Under the pieces are notes generated by a model. That model worked only from the letters and a program-made list of their open reading frames with translations. It was not told the DNA's origin and did not search any database. Positions 37,201 through 46,065 of a stretch of 64,000 bases of DNA are shown one piece after another (the first letter of the stretch is position 1; the number at the start of each line of letters is the position of its first letter). Origin of the DNA: Flavobacterium supellecticarium (lineage in GTDB: Bacteria > Bacteroidota > Bacteroidia > Flavobacteriales > Flavobacteriaceae); NCBI RefSeq assembly GCF_004801375.1, contig NZ_SSNZ01000001.1:806001-870000 (forward strand). Reading direction: 5' to 3'. The translations under genes and the position numbers were made by a program.

Positions 37201-37914
37201 TCCGAACGCGAAATGGCCAACGCTATGTATTTAGCCGGATTTGACGTAAAAGACGTTCATATGACCGACCTGATCACAGGTCGTGAAACATTGGAAGATA
37301 TCCAGTTTATCGGCGCCGTAGGTGGTTTCTCAAATTCAGACGTTCTGGGATCTGCTAAAGGTTGGGCTGGCGCTTTCTTATACAACGAAAAAGCCAATAC
37401 CGCACTGAAAAACTTCTTTAAACGCGAAGACACCCTATCCGTTGGTATTTGCAACGGTTGTCAGTTGTTTATGGAATTGGAGCTGATCAATCCGGAACAC
37501 GACGTACACGGAAAAATGCACCATAACACCAGCGGTAAACACGAAAGTATCTTTACATCCGTGACCGTACAACCGAACAACTCCGTAATGCTATCGTCTT
37601 TAGCCGGAAGCACATTAGGCGTTTGGGTATCGCATGGCGAAGGTAAATTCAAACTACCGTATGCCGAGGATCAATATCAGATTGTCTCCAAATATGCTTA
37701 CGAAGGCTATCCGGCCAATCCAAATGGTTCGGATTACAACACGGCTATGATGTGCGACACAACCGGTCGTCATCTAGTAATGATGCCGCATATTGAGCGT
37801 TCGACCTTCCCCTGGAACTGGGCCCATTATCCGGCCGGTCACCAGGATCAGGTATCGCCATGGCATGAAGCTTTTGTTAACGCCAGAAAATGGATTGACA
37901 CTAAAAATAAATAA
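34228..37914 (+). CDS. purL: Phosphoribosylformylglycinamidine synthase, single-chain
   Basis: A 1228-residue enzyme that makes formylglycinamidine ribonucleotide in purine synthesis. The N-terminal linker and the two AIRS-like ATP-binding halves are present (VNSEHCRHKIF near residue 172, ATGSGGEIRDRLAGGQGS near 270), and the C-terminal glutaminase half contains the nucleophile Cys1075 (VGICNGCQLF). This is the large single-chain form, as in Proteobacteria, not the three-part PurLQS form. Full length; its own promoter upstream and a terminator downstream make it monocistronic. Confidence 0.95.
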   Translation: MIHFFGNQTNTVFAVQSQNELSAQDITKLNWLFASTSENPCTVVNDTKASLDAFFVGPRAAMITPWSTNAVEITQNMGISGIIRIEEFEKATADFNDFDPMLFQKYTSLNQDIYTINIQPEPILEIEDIAAYNQQEGLALSEEEVDYLNQLSAKLGRKLTDSEVFGFSQVNSEHCRHKIFNGTFVIDGEEKPTSLFKLIKKTSETHPNDIVSAYKDNVAFIKGPRVQQFAPKTADKPDFYDVKEFDSVISIKAETHNFPTTVEPFNGAATGSGGEIRDRLAGGQGSLPLAGTAVYMTSYSRLEENRPWEQAMDERKWLYQTPMDILIKASNGASDFGNKFGQPLITGSVLTFEHEEEARKLGFDKVIMLAGGIGYGKESQAKKLKPSVGDKVVILGGENYRIGMGGAAVSSADTGAFGSGIELNAIQRSNPEMQKRAANAVRGLVESDHNPIVSIHDHGAGGHLNCLSELVEETGGKIDLDKLPVGDPTLSAKEIIGNESQERMGLVIGEKDLDTLQRIADRERSPMYTVGDVTGDHRFTFESATTGAKPMDFALEDMFGSSPKMIMSDKTIVRNYKDLNYTAASIPDYLNQVVQLEAVACKDWLTNKVDRCVGGRVAKQQCAGPLQLPLNNAGVMALDFQGKEGIATTIGHSPVSALIDPVAGSRTAIGEALSNIVWAPLKDNLAGVSLSANWMWACKNEGEDARLYEAVKGCSDFAIELGINIPTGKDSLSMKQKYPNDEVIAPGTVIISAAGNCTDITKVVEPVLQRNGGAIYYINLSQDTFKLGGSSFAQILNTIGDSAPTITDAAYFKKAFNTIQDLIKGGHIQAGHDIGSGGLITTLLEMCFSDVNLGASFDLSVLGEADTVKAFFNENIGLVFQTDAEAEAILNNNGVSFFKIGQVVAGNTVTLTNNADTFTFNVAELRDTWYKTSFLLDQKQSKNGMAQERYNNYKNQPLTYTFPSHFDGKKPVIDASKPRPKAAIIREKGSNSEREMANAMYLAGFDVKDVHMTDLITGRETLEDIQFIGAVGGFSNSDVLGSAKGWAGAFLYNEKANTALKNFFKREDTLSVGICNGCQLFMELELINPEHDVHGKMHHNTSGKHESIFTSVTVQPNNSVMLSSLAGSTLGVWVSHGEGKFKLPYAEDQYQIVSKYAYEGYPANPNGSDYNTAMMCDTTGRHLVMMPHIERSTFPWNWAHYPAGHQDQVSPWHEAFVNARKWIDTKNK

Positions 37915-37920
37915 AACAGA

Positions 37921-37948
37921 AAACGCCCCGATAATTGGGGTGTTTTTT
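37921..37948 (+). terminator. Terminator of purL
   Basis: Stem AAACGCCCC / GGGGTGTTT (one G-T pair), 7-nt loop, T run. Confidence 0.85.
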
Positions 37949-38045
37949 ATTATTACCTTTCTAAATTAATAAAAAGAATGGCTATGTTTGCTTTCCTTTA
38001 AACAGCAGTATTACATTTATTATTTTTCCACTAATCCCATCCAAA

Positions 38046-39107
38046 ATGAAGCACTATTTTATTATTATTTGCACACTACTTTCCCTGACCGTTTTTTCCC
38101 AATCACAAAACGAACTAGCTAAAACAAAGGCTAGAGAAGCGATTAAATTAATGGATAAAGGCGAAATAGACGCAAGTATTTCCATGCTAGAAGAATGCCA
38201 GAAAATGGATCCTAAAGATTATACCTATCCCTACGAAATTGCCTATGCTTATATGCTTAAAAAAGAGTATCAAAAAGCAATCAGTATTCTAAATAAAACC
38301 AAAAAATATAAAAACTGTAATAGTCAGGTTTACCAAATGTCCGGGAATTGCTATAGTTATCTTGATCAACCGGAAAAAGCAATAAAGGAATATGATGCTG
38401 GAATAAAAATATTTCCAAACGCAGGCAATCTATACTTAGAAAAAGGTAATGTTTTTTTGATCCAGGAAAAGTATGATGAAGCTTGTGCCAATTATATAAA
38501 TGGACTTGAAGCCGATCCGATGTTTCCGTCCAATTATTATCGTTTAGCTAAAATTTTTATGAGTTCCAATCAAAAACTTTCAGGACTTATTTATGGTGAA
38601 ATTTTTATGAATCTGGAACGAACTACCAAACGCGCTAGCGAAATGAGTGAGCTACTTTATAAGACCTACCAAAACACCATTACTATAAACAACGACAGTA
38701 CAAGAGTTGACTTTTGTAAAATTGTGATGAGTGTTGATGAAATAAAGGATGGTAAATTCAAAATGCCGTTTTGCGGTATGTTTGGAAAAAACTTTATGTT
38801 AGGAATGGATGGACAAAAAGAACTGAATTTAAAGTCTTTATCAAAAATGCGAATCGGATTCTTACAGAACTATTTTATGGAAGATTACAAAGAATATCCG
38901 AATGTACTTTTTGCTTATCAAAAACAATTGATGGATCGCAATTTGATGGATGCCTATAGTCATTATTTATTACAAATGGGAAATCCTGAGGAATTTAAGA
39001 AATGGAAGGAACAAAACGAGGAACTCTACAATGAATTTGTCGATTGGTATACCTATCCTAAAAACGAGTTTGTTGTTAACAACACTTCCCTTTACTATCC
39101 TAAGTAA
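38046..39107 (+). CDS. Tetratricopeptide-repeat exported protein
   Basis: A 353-residue protein with a signal peptide (MKHYFIIICTLLSLTVFSQS). Residues 24-175 have at least four TPR-like 34-residue repeats (for example AYAYMLKKEYQKAISILNKTKKY and GNVFLIQEKYDEACANYING). The C-terminal 170 residues have no recognised domain, although they contain clustered Cys, Met and Phe. TPR regions mediate protein contacts in the periplasm. Nothing in the neighbourhood identifies the partner. Flanked by terminators on both sides, so transcribed alone. Confidence 0.75.
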   Translation: MKHYFIIICTLLSLTVFSQSQNELAKTKAREAIKLMDKGEIDASISMLEECQKMDPKDYTYPYEIAYAYMLKKEYQKAISILNKTKKYKNCNSQVYQMSGNCYSYLDQPEKAIKEYDAGIKIFPNAGNLYLEKGNVFLIQEKYDEACANYINGLEADPMFPSNYYRLAKIFMSSNQKLSGLIYGEIFMNLERTTKRASEMSELLYKTYQNTITINNDSTRVDFCKIVMSVDEIKDGKFKMPFCGMFGKNFMLGMDGQKELNLKSLSKMRIGFLQNYFMEDYKEYPNVLFAYQKQLMDRNLMDAYSHYLLQMGNPEEFKKWKEQNEELYNEFVDWYTYPKNEFVVNNTSLYYPK

Positions 39108-39109
39108 TT

Positions 39110-39138
39110 AAACGAGCCTGATTTTTTCAGACTCGTTT
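39110..39138 (+). terminator. Terminator of the TPR gene
   Basis: Stem AAACGAG-CTGA / TCAG-CTCGTTT with one bulged base on each side. Confidence 0.75.
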
Positions 39139-39183
39139 AATTATTATACTCCCTCTTTCATCGTAGGTATGAGATTTGGAATA

Positions 39184-39214
39184 AAAAAACGCCCCGATAA
39201 TCGGGGCGTTTTTT
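39184..39214. terminator. Bidirectional terminator
   Basis: 14-bp stem AAAAAACGCCCCGA / TCGGGGCGTTTTTT, 3-nt loop. Strong in both directions; serves the minus-strand RluD gene. Core nearly identical to the purL terminator. Confidence 0.9.
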
Positions 39215-39255
39215 ATATCAAACCGAACAAATCGTTGTTCTTTTCTCTTTTCTCG

Positions 39256-40302
39256 TTATTCCTCTTCCTCCATTGTATGAGACTTCGAATACGTACGCCA
39301 TTTTTCGATACATTCTTTCATATCCTGTGGCAATTCGGTATCAAAGCGCATAAACTCTTTGGTTGTTGGATGTTCAAAACCTAGTGTTTTCGCATGTAAT
39401 GCCTGTCTTGGTAGCGTTTTAAAACAATTATCGATAAACTGTTTGTATTTGGTAAACGTTGTGCCTTTTAAGATCAGGTTTCCGCCATAACGTTCATCGT
39501 TAAATAACGTATGTCCGATATGTTTCATATGGGCACGAATCTGATGCGTACGTCCGGTTTCCAAAATACAGGAAACCAATGTTACATATCCAAAACGCTC
39601 CAACACTTTATAATGTGTAACCGCATGTTTTCCATACTCTTCACTATCGTAAACCGACATCTGCATACGATCTTTCATATGGCGACCGATATAACCTTCG
39701 ATCGTACCGCTTTCCTCTTCAATATTGCCCCAAACCAAAGCCACATACTCCCTTTCGGAAGTCTTATCGGCAAACTGTTTCGTCAGATATGCCATTGCAT
39801 GATCGGTTTTGGCTACTACCAGTAAACCGGTCGTATCTTTATCGATACGGTGAACCAATCCCGGACGTTCACTGCTATTCATCGGGAGACTTTCAAAATG
39901 ATACGCCAAGGCATTCACCAAGGTACCGGTATAATTTCCGTGTCCCGGATGTACAACCAATCCGGCTGGTTTGTTGATCACAAGTAACTGATCATCTTCA
40001 TAGACAATATCCAACGGGATATTCTCCGGAATGATTATATTTTCGAATGGTGGTTGCTCCATCAGGACACGCACCACATCGAACGCTTTTACTTTATAAT
40101 TGGATTTTACCGGAATATCGTTTACAAAGATATTCCCGTTTGTTGCCGCCTGTTGAATTTTATTTCTTGTTGCATTTTCAACAAGATTCATCAAAAACTT
40201 ATCCACGCGCAAAGGTGCCTGACCTTTGGCCGCTTCAAAGCGATAATGTTCAAACAATTCGCCTTCTAAATCGGCATCTTCAATAGTAGTATTATTCTGC
40301 AT
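39256..40302 (-). CDS. RluD-type 23S rRNA pseudouridine synthase
   Basis: A 348-residue enzyme. An N-terminal S4 RNA-binding domain (residues 28-90, RVDKFLMNLVENATRNKIQQA) precedes the RluA/RluD catalytic core with HRIDKDTTGLLVV (catalytic Asp in HRIDKDTTG). RluD modifies U1911, U1915 and U1917 in 23S rRNA; other family members modify different sites, so I leave the exact target open. Its start overlaps the PASTA gene by 11 bases, so they are translationally coupled. Confidence 0.9.
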   Translation of the reverse strand: MQNNTTIEDADLEGELFEHYRFEAAKGQAPLRVDKFLMNLVENATRNKIQQAATNGNIFVNDIPVKSNYKVKAFDVVRVLMEQPPFENIIIPENIPLDIVYEDDQLLVINKPAGLVVHPGHGNYTGTLVNALAYHFESLPMNSSERPGLVHRIDKDTTGLLVVAKTDHAMAYLTKQFADKTSEREYVALVWGNIEEESGTIEGYIGRHMKDRMQMSVYDSEEYGKHAVTHYKVLERFGYVTLVSCILETGRTHQIRAHMKHIGHTLFNDERYGGNLILKGTTFTKYKQFIDNCFKTLPRQALHAKTLGFEHPTTKEFMRFDTELPQDMKECIEKWRTYSKSHTMEEEE

Positions 40303-40912
40303 TACTGTTTGTTGTCTGTTCTTTTACCGGAATACTGTCCGTTGTTGTTTCCTCTACATATCCGGTTTTACCGTCACCCAAAACCAAATCGATTTTAGAA
40401 GCTTTTAATACTTTATCACCGGCTTTTAACGGTTTACCGTTTTGTTTCATTTCCAAAACTACGTCTTTCGCCATATACGGTACGTATTTGATGTTACCTT
40501 CGTCCAATCCCAATGCGCGTAAAGTCGACAAAGACTGACGGTACGTTTTCTGAATCAGATCCGGAACCGTTACCTGCGAATAGCCACCTGAGTTTACTTT
40601 AACATACACTTTACGACCATCTTTAACCGTTACACCCGGAAGCGGATCCTGTTCCACGATAGAATATGGCGGGAAATCCGCTCTAAAATCAACCGTATCC
40701 AGCAAATGGATTTCCAGGTCGATATCGTTTAATTTTTCTTCGGCTTTTTCAACGCTCATTTTGCCCAGATTTGGCACCGGAATTTCTTCCCCGTGATTGG
40801 TGGCATAACCCAGCCATTGCATTACCAAAACCACAAAAACAATGATAATAATTAATGCTAATGCTAAATGTTTAAAGAATGTAAAACTAGTTAAAAACTT
40901 TTTCCAGCTCAT
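40292..40912 (-). CDS. Membrane-anchored PASTA-domain protein
   Basis: A 206-residue protein counted from ATG 40912 (MSWKKF); an upstream ATG at 40963 would add a basic 17-residue segment without homology. A membrane helix (about residues 15-37, LALALIIIIVFVVLVMQ) is followed by three PASTA domains (about 42-110, 110-180, last degenerate). PASTA domains bind peptidoglycan stem peptides. Its position directly upstream of and overlapping rluD, opposite ddl, is conserved in Flavobacteria as far as I recall, suggesting a link to cell-wall synthesis. Confidence 0.8.
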   Translation of the reverse strand: MSWKKFLTSFTFFKHLALALIIIIVFVVLVMQWLGYATNHGEEIPVPNLGKMSVEKAEEKLNDIDLEIHLLDTVDFRADFPPYSIVEQDPLPGVTVKDGRKVYVKVNSGGYSQVTVPDLIQKTYRQSLSTLRALGLDEGNIKYVPYMAKDVVLEMKQNGKPLKAGDKVLKASKIDLVLGDGKTGYVEETTTDSIPVKEQTTNSNAE

Positions 40913-41053
40913 AGATATTCGAATTTTGGCAAATATATAAAATACTGGAGGTTTTACTTTCATAACCCCTTATATTTTATATCACAAACCAACATGATTC
41001 AACAAATAATAATACTTTTGTAGTATACTAACTCATTATTCAAACGGAACAAA

Positions 41054-42025
41054 ATGAAAAATGTTGCCATTATCATGGGAGGCTATTCCAGCGAGTACCA
41101 AATCTCCCTTACCAGTGGAAATGTGGTCTATTCTTTTTTAGACAAATCAAAATATAACGCCTACCGTATCCATATTTTTAGAGACAAATGGGTAATGGTT
41201 GACGACAATAATACCGAATACTCGGTGAACCGTCATGATTTTACCGTAGCCTACCAAGGAAATACTTTATCGTTTGATGTCGTTTTTAATGCCATTCACG
41301 GTACTCCGGGCGAAGACGGACTTATGCAGGCCTATTTTGAGTTATTGGGAATTCCGCAAACGTCCTGTGATTATTATCAGGCGGCATTAACCTTTAACAA
41401 GCGTGACCTGTTATCGGTTTTAAAGCCCTATGGTATCAAAACCGCTACCTCCTATTATCTGAATCTGGGTGATACTATCGACACAGCTACCATTATCAAA
41501 ACTGTAGGCTTGCCTTGTTTTGTAAAACCAAATAAATCGGGTTCCAGTTTTGGTATTTCCAAAGTAAAAACCGAGGCCGAATTATTACCGGCAATCGAAA
41601 ATGCCTATAAAGAAGATAACGAGATCATCATCGAAAGTTTCCTTGACGGAACCGAAGTTTCAGTTGGTGTGATCAATTATAAAGGAGAAATCAAAGTATT
41701 ACCGATAACGGAGATTGTTTCCGAAAACGATTTCTTTGATTATGAAGCCAAATATCTTGGAAAATCACAGGAAATCACTCCGGCTCGAATTGCTCCGGAA
41801 CTAACCGAAAAAGTAAATGCAGTGGCCAAACGCGCCTATGAAGTTCTTAAAATGAAAGGCTTTTCGCGTAGTGAATTTATCATTGTAAACGGCGAACCGC
41901 ATATGCTCGAAATGAATACGATTCCGGGATTAACCACCGAAAGTATTTTACCGCAACAAGCCCGTGAAGCCGGAATTTCGCTTCCGAATTTATTTGATAA
42001 CGCGATTACACTAGCCCTGAAATAA
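41054..42025 (+). CDS. ddl: D-alanine--D-alanine ligase
   Basis: A 323-residue ATP-grasp enzyme that makes D-Ala-D-Ala for peptidoglycan. The N-terminal MGGYSSEYQISLTSG motif binds D-Ala; CFVKPNKSGSSFGISKV and the C-terminal HMLEMNTIPGLTTESILPQQ are the ATP-grasp and metal-binding motifs. A -7 box TACTTTTG lies at 41013-41020. It is followed one base later by coaD, so they are cotranscribed; upstream it is divergent from the PASTA/rluD pair. Confidence 0.95.
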   Translation: MKNVAIIMGGYSSEYQISLTSGNVVYSFLDKSKYNAYRIHIFRDKWVMVDDNNTEYSVNRHDFTVAYQGNTLSFDVVFNAIHGTPGEDGLMQAYFELLGIPQTSCDYYQAALTFNKRDLLSVLKPYGIKTATSYYLNLGDTIDTATIIKTVGLPCFVKPNKSGSSFGISKVKTEAELLPAIENAYKEDNEIIIESFLDGTEVSVGVINYKGEIKVLPITEIVSENDFFDYEAKYLGKSQEITPARIAPELTEKVNAVAKRAYEVLKMKGFSRSEFIIVNGEPHMLEMNTIPGLTTESILPQQAREAGISLPNLFDNAITLALK

Positions 42026-42026
42026 T

Positions 42027-42482
42027 ATGAGAAAAGCCATCTTTCCCGGTTCGTTCGATCCGATTACTCTCGGACATTATGACATCATTAACCGGGCTTT
42101 ACCGCTATTTGATGAAATTGTTATTGCCATTGGTGTAAATGCTGAAAAAAAATATATGTTTTCGTTGGAAGATCGTTTGAAATTTATCACTGATGCGTTT
42201 CAAAACGAACCTAAGATAAGTGTGGTAACCTATACCGGTCTGACGATTGATTTATGCCAAAAACTAAATGCACAATTTATTTTACGTGGACTTCGCAATC
42301 CGGCTGATTTCGAGTTCGAAAAAGCCATTGCACATACCAATCGTAAGTTATCACAGATTGAAACGGTCTTTTTATTAACTGCTGCGAGTACGTCTTATAT
42401 CAGTTCCAGTATTGTTCGCGATGTGATCCGGAATAACGGTGATTATCGTGTCCTGGTGCCCGAATCGGTAGTTCTAAAATAA
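42027..42482 (+). CDS. coaD: Phosphopantetheine adenylyltransferase
   Basis: A 151-residue nucleotidyltransferase that makes dephospho-CoA. The GSFDPITLGHYDII motif holds the HxGH nucleotide site (residues 8-21, here with TLGH), and the C-terminal SSSIVRDV motif is the ISSS/T signature. Length is typical. The ATG lies one base after the ddl stop, and a terminator follows. Confidence 0.95.
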   Translation: MRKAIFPGSFDPITLGHYDIINRALPLFDEIVIAIGVNAEKKYMFSLEDRLKFITDAFQNEPKISVVTYTGLTIDLCQKLNAQFILRGLRNPADFEFEKAIAHTNRKLSQIETVFLLTAASTSYISSSIVRDVIRNNGDYRVLVPESVVLK

Positions 42483-42506
42483 AAAAGTCGCCATAAGGCG
42501 ACTTTT
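42483..42506. terminator. Terminator of ddl-coaD
   Basis: 10-bp stem AAAAGTCGCC / GGCGACTTTT with a 4-nt loop; T-rich tail. Confidence 0.85.
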
Positions 42507-42529
42507 ATTTTTTATAAGGTATCGGTTGA

Positions 42530-43381
42530 CTATTGTTTTACAATTTTCTTAACCAAAGTACCCTCTGCTGTTTCTAAATTCAACATATAGATTCCGGTTG
42601 CGAATCCAGAAATATCAATTGTATTTCCGTTGTTTACCGAAACGGCAAATTGTTTTCCGGATACGTCTACTAAAGCCGCTTTGTTAATTTGCAATTCGTT
42701 AGGCATTTGTACAGTAAGAGAACCTGAAGTAGGGTTCGGGAAAACAGATACTAATTTTGAAGCGAATTCATTCACGCCAAGTGTTGTTCCAACAGCGTTG
42801 ATCACCATGTGTACATCCGGGAAGTTAATTGCCGCTACGTCAGTCGGAGTAGCAATACTACAAGCTGTTGAAGCAATATAACTTGGTCCTGTTTGTGGTG
42901 CTGTATTCGATCCTAAACTGATTCGCACTCCGGTTGCTCCGGCAGCATATCCTACTTCAACTACCAATGTTGAATTAGCAGGAACCGTAGCTGTTAACGG
43001 CACCGATACAATGGTTCCAACATTAGCCGCCTGAACCGTATAGTCTGCCTGTCCTAACAATGTATATCCTGTTGCAGGAAATCCTGTAGGAAAAGTAGCT
43101 GTAGTTGAATATGCCTTAACGGTTACTACATAACCACTTGGAGCTGTTAATGACGCTACTCCAAACTGAATGGCAGATAAGTTAAAACTTGAAGTCACTC
43201 CCATTGAAGCCAGATTAAAAGCTCTGTAATAACGGTTATCACTAGATGTACCAGTACTGCTGTTTCCACACGCTACAGTATTACCATCAATTGCCTGTGA
43301 ACTCGAATGAGTTAGCACAGTTTGTGCATTTATAGCAAGGGATGTTAAACAAAACAATACTAAAAGAGTAATTTTTTTCAT
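42530..43381 (-). CDS. Secreted protein with T9SS type A sorting domain
   Basis: A 283-residue secreted protein. The signal peptide runs to about SLAINA. Residues 25-205 form a beta-sandwich without recognised active site; residues 210-283 match the T9SS type A C-terminal sorting domain (VFPNPTSGSL, then VDVSGK, GIYMLNLETAEGTLVKKIVKQ). The mature domain has Thr, Ser and Gly-rich strands similar to many flavobacterial surface proteins. Substrate unknown. Ends just short of the ddl-coaD terminator. Confidence 0.85.
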   Translation of the reverse strand: MKKITLLVLFCLTSLAINAQTVLTHSSSQAIDGNTVACGNSSTGTSSDNRYYRAFNLASMGVTSSFNLSAIQFGVASLTAPSGYVVTVKAYSTTATFPTGFPATGYTLLGQADYTVQAANVGTIVSVPLTATVPANSTLVVEVGYAAGATGVRISLGSNTAPQTGPSYIASTACSIATPTDVAAINFPDVHMVINAVGTTLGVNEFASKLVSVFPNPTSGSLTVQMPNELQINKAALVDVSGKQFAVSVNNGNTIDISGFATGIYMLNLETAEGTLVKKIVKQ

Positions 43382-43667
43382 GTTTAAATGTTTTTTGAGT
43401 TACAAACGCGAATCTAATCATAAAAAAAATGATTCCCTAAAAAAAGTATAAAATTTAACGAAATATCCTATAAAAAAGGGAAATTAAAAATTATATACCC
43501 AAAACACAATCTAATTAATAAAAAAGTTGCTCCTAAAAACTTCAATTTCGACTTACAATTTCAATAACAAGACGAGCTCCTTTTATTCGAAAATCAGATA
43601 ATTTACAACGCAATAAATCTTACATTTACCACAAACAAATACAGAAACCACAAACCGCATTATTCGA

Positions 43668-45401
43668 ATGAAAAAATCCTATAAAATTGCACTTCTTTTT
43701 TTACTGCAATGCCTTCCATTATTAGCACAGCAAAAGTATGCAACACCCTACGAAAAAGGCAATGGAAATCAGACGGCTACCTACGAAGAAACCATAGCCT
43801 ACTATGAAATGCTGGACAAAAATTTTGAAAGTATTTCCATGCGAACGATGGGATTAACCGACAGTGGCGAACCGTTACATATCGTAACCTTTAATCCCGG
43901 CAAAGTATTTGATTTTGCCAGTATACAAAACGAAAAAGCTATTCTTTTGATCAACAACGGAATTCATCCCGGAGAACCCGACGGTATCGATGCGACCATG
44001 ATGCTGTTCCGCGATTTGGCTACCGGAAAGATTGCACTTCCAAACAATACGGTTGTGGTAACCATTCCGATTTACAATATCGGTGGTGCCTTAAATCGGA
44101 ATTCCACGTCGCGTGTCAACCAAAACGGACCGGAATCTTTTGGTTTCCGTGGTAATGCACGCAATTATGATCTGAACCGGGATTTTATCAAATCGGATAC
44201 CCGAAACGCCCGCAGTTTTGCTGAAATTTTCCAATTGGTGTATCCGGATGTTTTTATCGACAACCACGTCAGTAACGGTGCCGATTACCAGTATACGCTA
44301 ACGTATATTGCGACACACTATCAGAAATTAGGCGGAAAAGCCGGAACATATTTTAACAGCGAAATGTACCCGGCCATTTTAAAAGACCTGCAATCCAAAA
44401 AAATAGAACCGGTACCTTATGTAAATATTTACAATAAAACACCAGAAAACGGTTTTGCTAAAAATATGGAAACCGCTCGTTTTTCGACCGGTTATGCGTC
44501 TTTATTCAATTCATTTGGCGCTATGGTCGAAACCCATATGCTAAAAAAATACAGTGATCGCGTAAAAGTGACTTACGAATATATGCTGAGTACGCTTCGT
44601 TATACAGACGTGCATTATCAGACAATAAAAAACATCCGCCGTGAAACCCTGGAGGCTTATAAACCGAATACAAAATATACGGTAGAATGGGAAATCGATT
44701 CGGCTAAAGTGACTCAGATTCCGTTTTTGGGCTATGAAGGCAACTACAAACCAAGCGACGTTTCCGGAAAACCGCGTTTGTATTACGACCGAAATAAACC
44801 TTTCAAAAAAATGATTCCGTATTATGAACTTTATAAACCGAAAAAACAGGTCAGTATTCCGGAATACTACGTTATCCCGAAACAATGGTGGAATGTAACC
44901 GATTTGCTAAAGCTAAACAACATCACGATGAAACGCCTGCAACAGGATAGTATTATTACGGTTGAAAGTTATCGAATAACCGATTATAAAACCGGAAATT
45001 CCGCTTTCGAAGGTCACTACGGACATTCGAACACCAACGTTATCAAAACTACTGTAAAACAAGCCTTTAAAAAAGGGGATTATCTGATTCCGACACAACA
45101 GAAGAATGTCAAATTCCTATTGGAAACGCTCGAGCCGGAAGCGGTGGATTCGTATTTTAACTGGAATTTCTTTGATGCCATTTTACAGCAAAAGGAATAC
45201 TATTCGCCTTATGTTTTTGAAGATGTGGCCAAGCAACTGCTTCTGGACAATCCGGAACTAAAAAAGGCTTTGGACGAAAAGCGAAAAAGCGATTCCAAAT
45301 TTGAAAATAGCGGCGAGGCACAACTGGATTGGGTCTACCGCAATTCAAAATACTACGAAAAATCACATATGCAATATCCCGTATATCGCATCGTAAATTA
45401 A
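43668..45401 (+). CDS. M14-family zinc carboxypeptidase
   Basis: A 577-residue exported metallopeptidase with a signal peptide ending near LAQQ. The zinc motif HPGE (in NGIHPGEPDGID, about residues 103-114) and the third ligand His in DNHVSNGADY (near residue 201) identify the M14 family. The C-terminal half (about residues 330-577) is an extra domain that many Bacteroidota M14 proteins carry; no recognised motif in it. It would remove C-terminal residues from peptides outside the cytoplasm. Monocistronic with its own terminator. Confidence 0.9.
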   Translation: MKKSYKIALLFLLQCLPLLAQQKYATPYEKGNGNQTATYEETIAYYEMLDKNFESISMRTMGLTDSGEPLHIVTFNPGKVFDFASIQNEKAILLINNGIHPGEPDGIDATMMLFRDLATGKIALPNNTVVVTIPIYNIGGALNRNSTSRVNQNGPESFGFRGNARNYDLNRDFIKSDTRNARSFAEIFQLVYPDVFIDNHVSNGADYQYTLTYIATHYQKLGGKAGTYFNSEMYPAILKDLQSKKIEPVPYVNIYNKTPENGFAKNMETARFSTGYASLFNSFGAMVETHMLKKYSDRVKVTYEYMLSTLRYTDVHYQTIKNIRRETLEAYKPNTKYTVEWEIDSAKVTQIPFLGYEGNYKPSDVSGKPRLYYDRNKPFKKMIPYYELYKPKKQVSIPEYYVIPKQWWNVTDLLKLNNITMKRLQQDSIITVESYRITDYKTGNSAFEGHYGHSNTNVIKTTVKQAFKKGDYLIPTQQKNVKFLLETLEPEAVDSYFNWNFFDAILQQKEYYSPYVFEDVAKQLLLDNPELKKALDEKRKSDSKFENSGEAQLDWVYRNSKYYEKSHMQYPVYRIVN

Positions 45402-45419
45402 AAAAAGCCGGGATTGAAC

Positions 45420-45452
45420 ATGCCCCAAAAAGTCAGACACTATTTGGGGCAT
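45420..45452 (+). terminator. Terminator of the M14 gene
   Basis: 10-bp stem ATGCCCCAAA / TTTGGGGCAT, followed by six T. Also positioned to end the convergent NUDIX gene. Confidence 0.85.
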
Positions 45453-45455
45453 TTT

Positions 45456-46058
45456 TTATTCGGTTACCTTTTCGGTCTCAAACAATAATTTAATGTTTTC
45501 ATAGGAATTGGTCAGCGCTTCTTTAATTTCATCGGGTTTTAACCAGGCGACTTTTTCGATACCTTCTTCAATCTGACCCTTCGGAATACCATCAAAATCC
45601 GTTTTCATTTCAAACCAATGGGTCACTTTTAATTTATAGCGACCGTTTCGTTTAAAAACATGATAGGTTTTTTGCAGTTTTTGCACAATCTTCAAACCGG
45701 TTACGCCGGTTTCTTCCTCTACTTCACGGATAGCTGTTTCGTCGATTTCCTCCCGTTTTTCGATGCCTCCTTTAGGCAGGTCCCATTTCCCGTTCCGGAA
45801 GATAAAAAGCACCTCGCCTTTTTTATTGTAAACCAATCCGCCTCCGGCTTTTACCACCGGAATTTTGGCTTTTAGTTTTTTCATAATTTCCTTTTCATCA
45901 GGATAATACAAAAAAGCTTTTGGAATCTTATTCTGAAACATTTTTACAATAACTTGCTTGATATCCACACTTTCTAAAAGAAAAAGCTGAAAATCGGTTT
46001 CTTTAACAATTTGATTTGTCAAGAAAAGTGGTTTGTCGTTCACAAAAACTTTATACAT
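45456..46058 (-). CDS. NUDIX hydrolase
   Basis: A 200-residue protein counted from ATG 46058 (MYKVFVND); a longer version from 46085 would overlap pyrE. The NUDIX box GGIEKREEIDETAIREVEEETG is complete (pattern GX5EX7REUXEEXGU) at about residues 109-131. Family members hydrolyse nucleoside diphosphates linked to other groups; substrate cannot be told. The N-terminal 60 residues are an extension seen in several flavobacterial homologues. Divergent from pyrE with only 7 bases between start codons. Confidence 0.88.
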   Translation of the reverse strand: MYKVFVNDKPLFLTNQIVKETDFQLFLLESVDIKQVIVKMFQNKIPKAFLYYPDEKEIMKKLKAKIPVVKAGGGLVYNKKGEVLFIFRNGKWDLPKGGIEKREEIDETAIREVEEETGVTGLKIVQKLQKTYHVFKRNGRYKLKVTHWFEMKTDFDGIPKGQIEEGIEKVAWLKPDEIKEALTNSYENIKLLFETEKVTE

Positions 46059-46061
46059 TTG
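46033..46061 (+). promoter_or_regulatory. Promoter of pyrE, likely giving a leaderless mRNA
   Basis: TTG (46033-46035), 18-bp spacer, TACATTTG (46054-46061). The pyrE ATG starts at 46066, so the expected transcription start coincides with the start codon. The promoter lies inside the divergent NUDIX coding start. Confidence 0.65.
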
Positions 46062-46065
46062 TACT

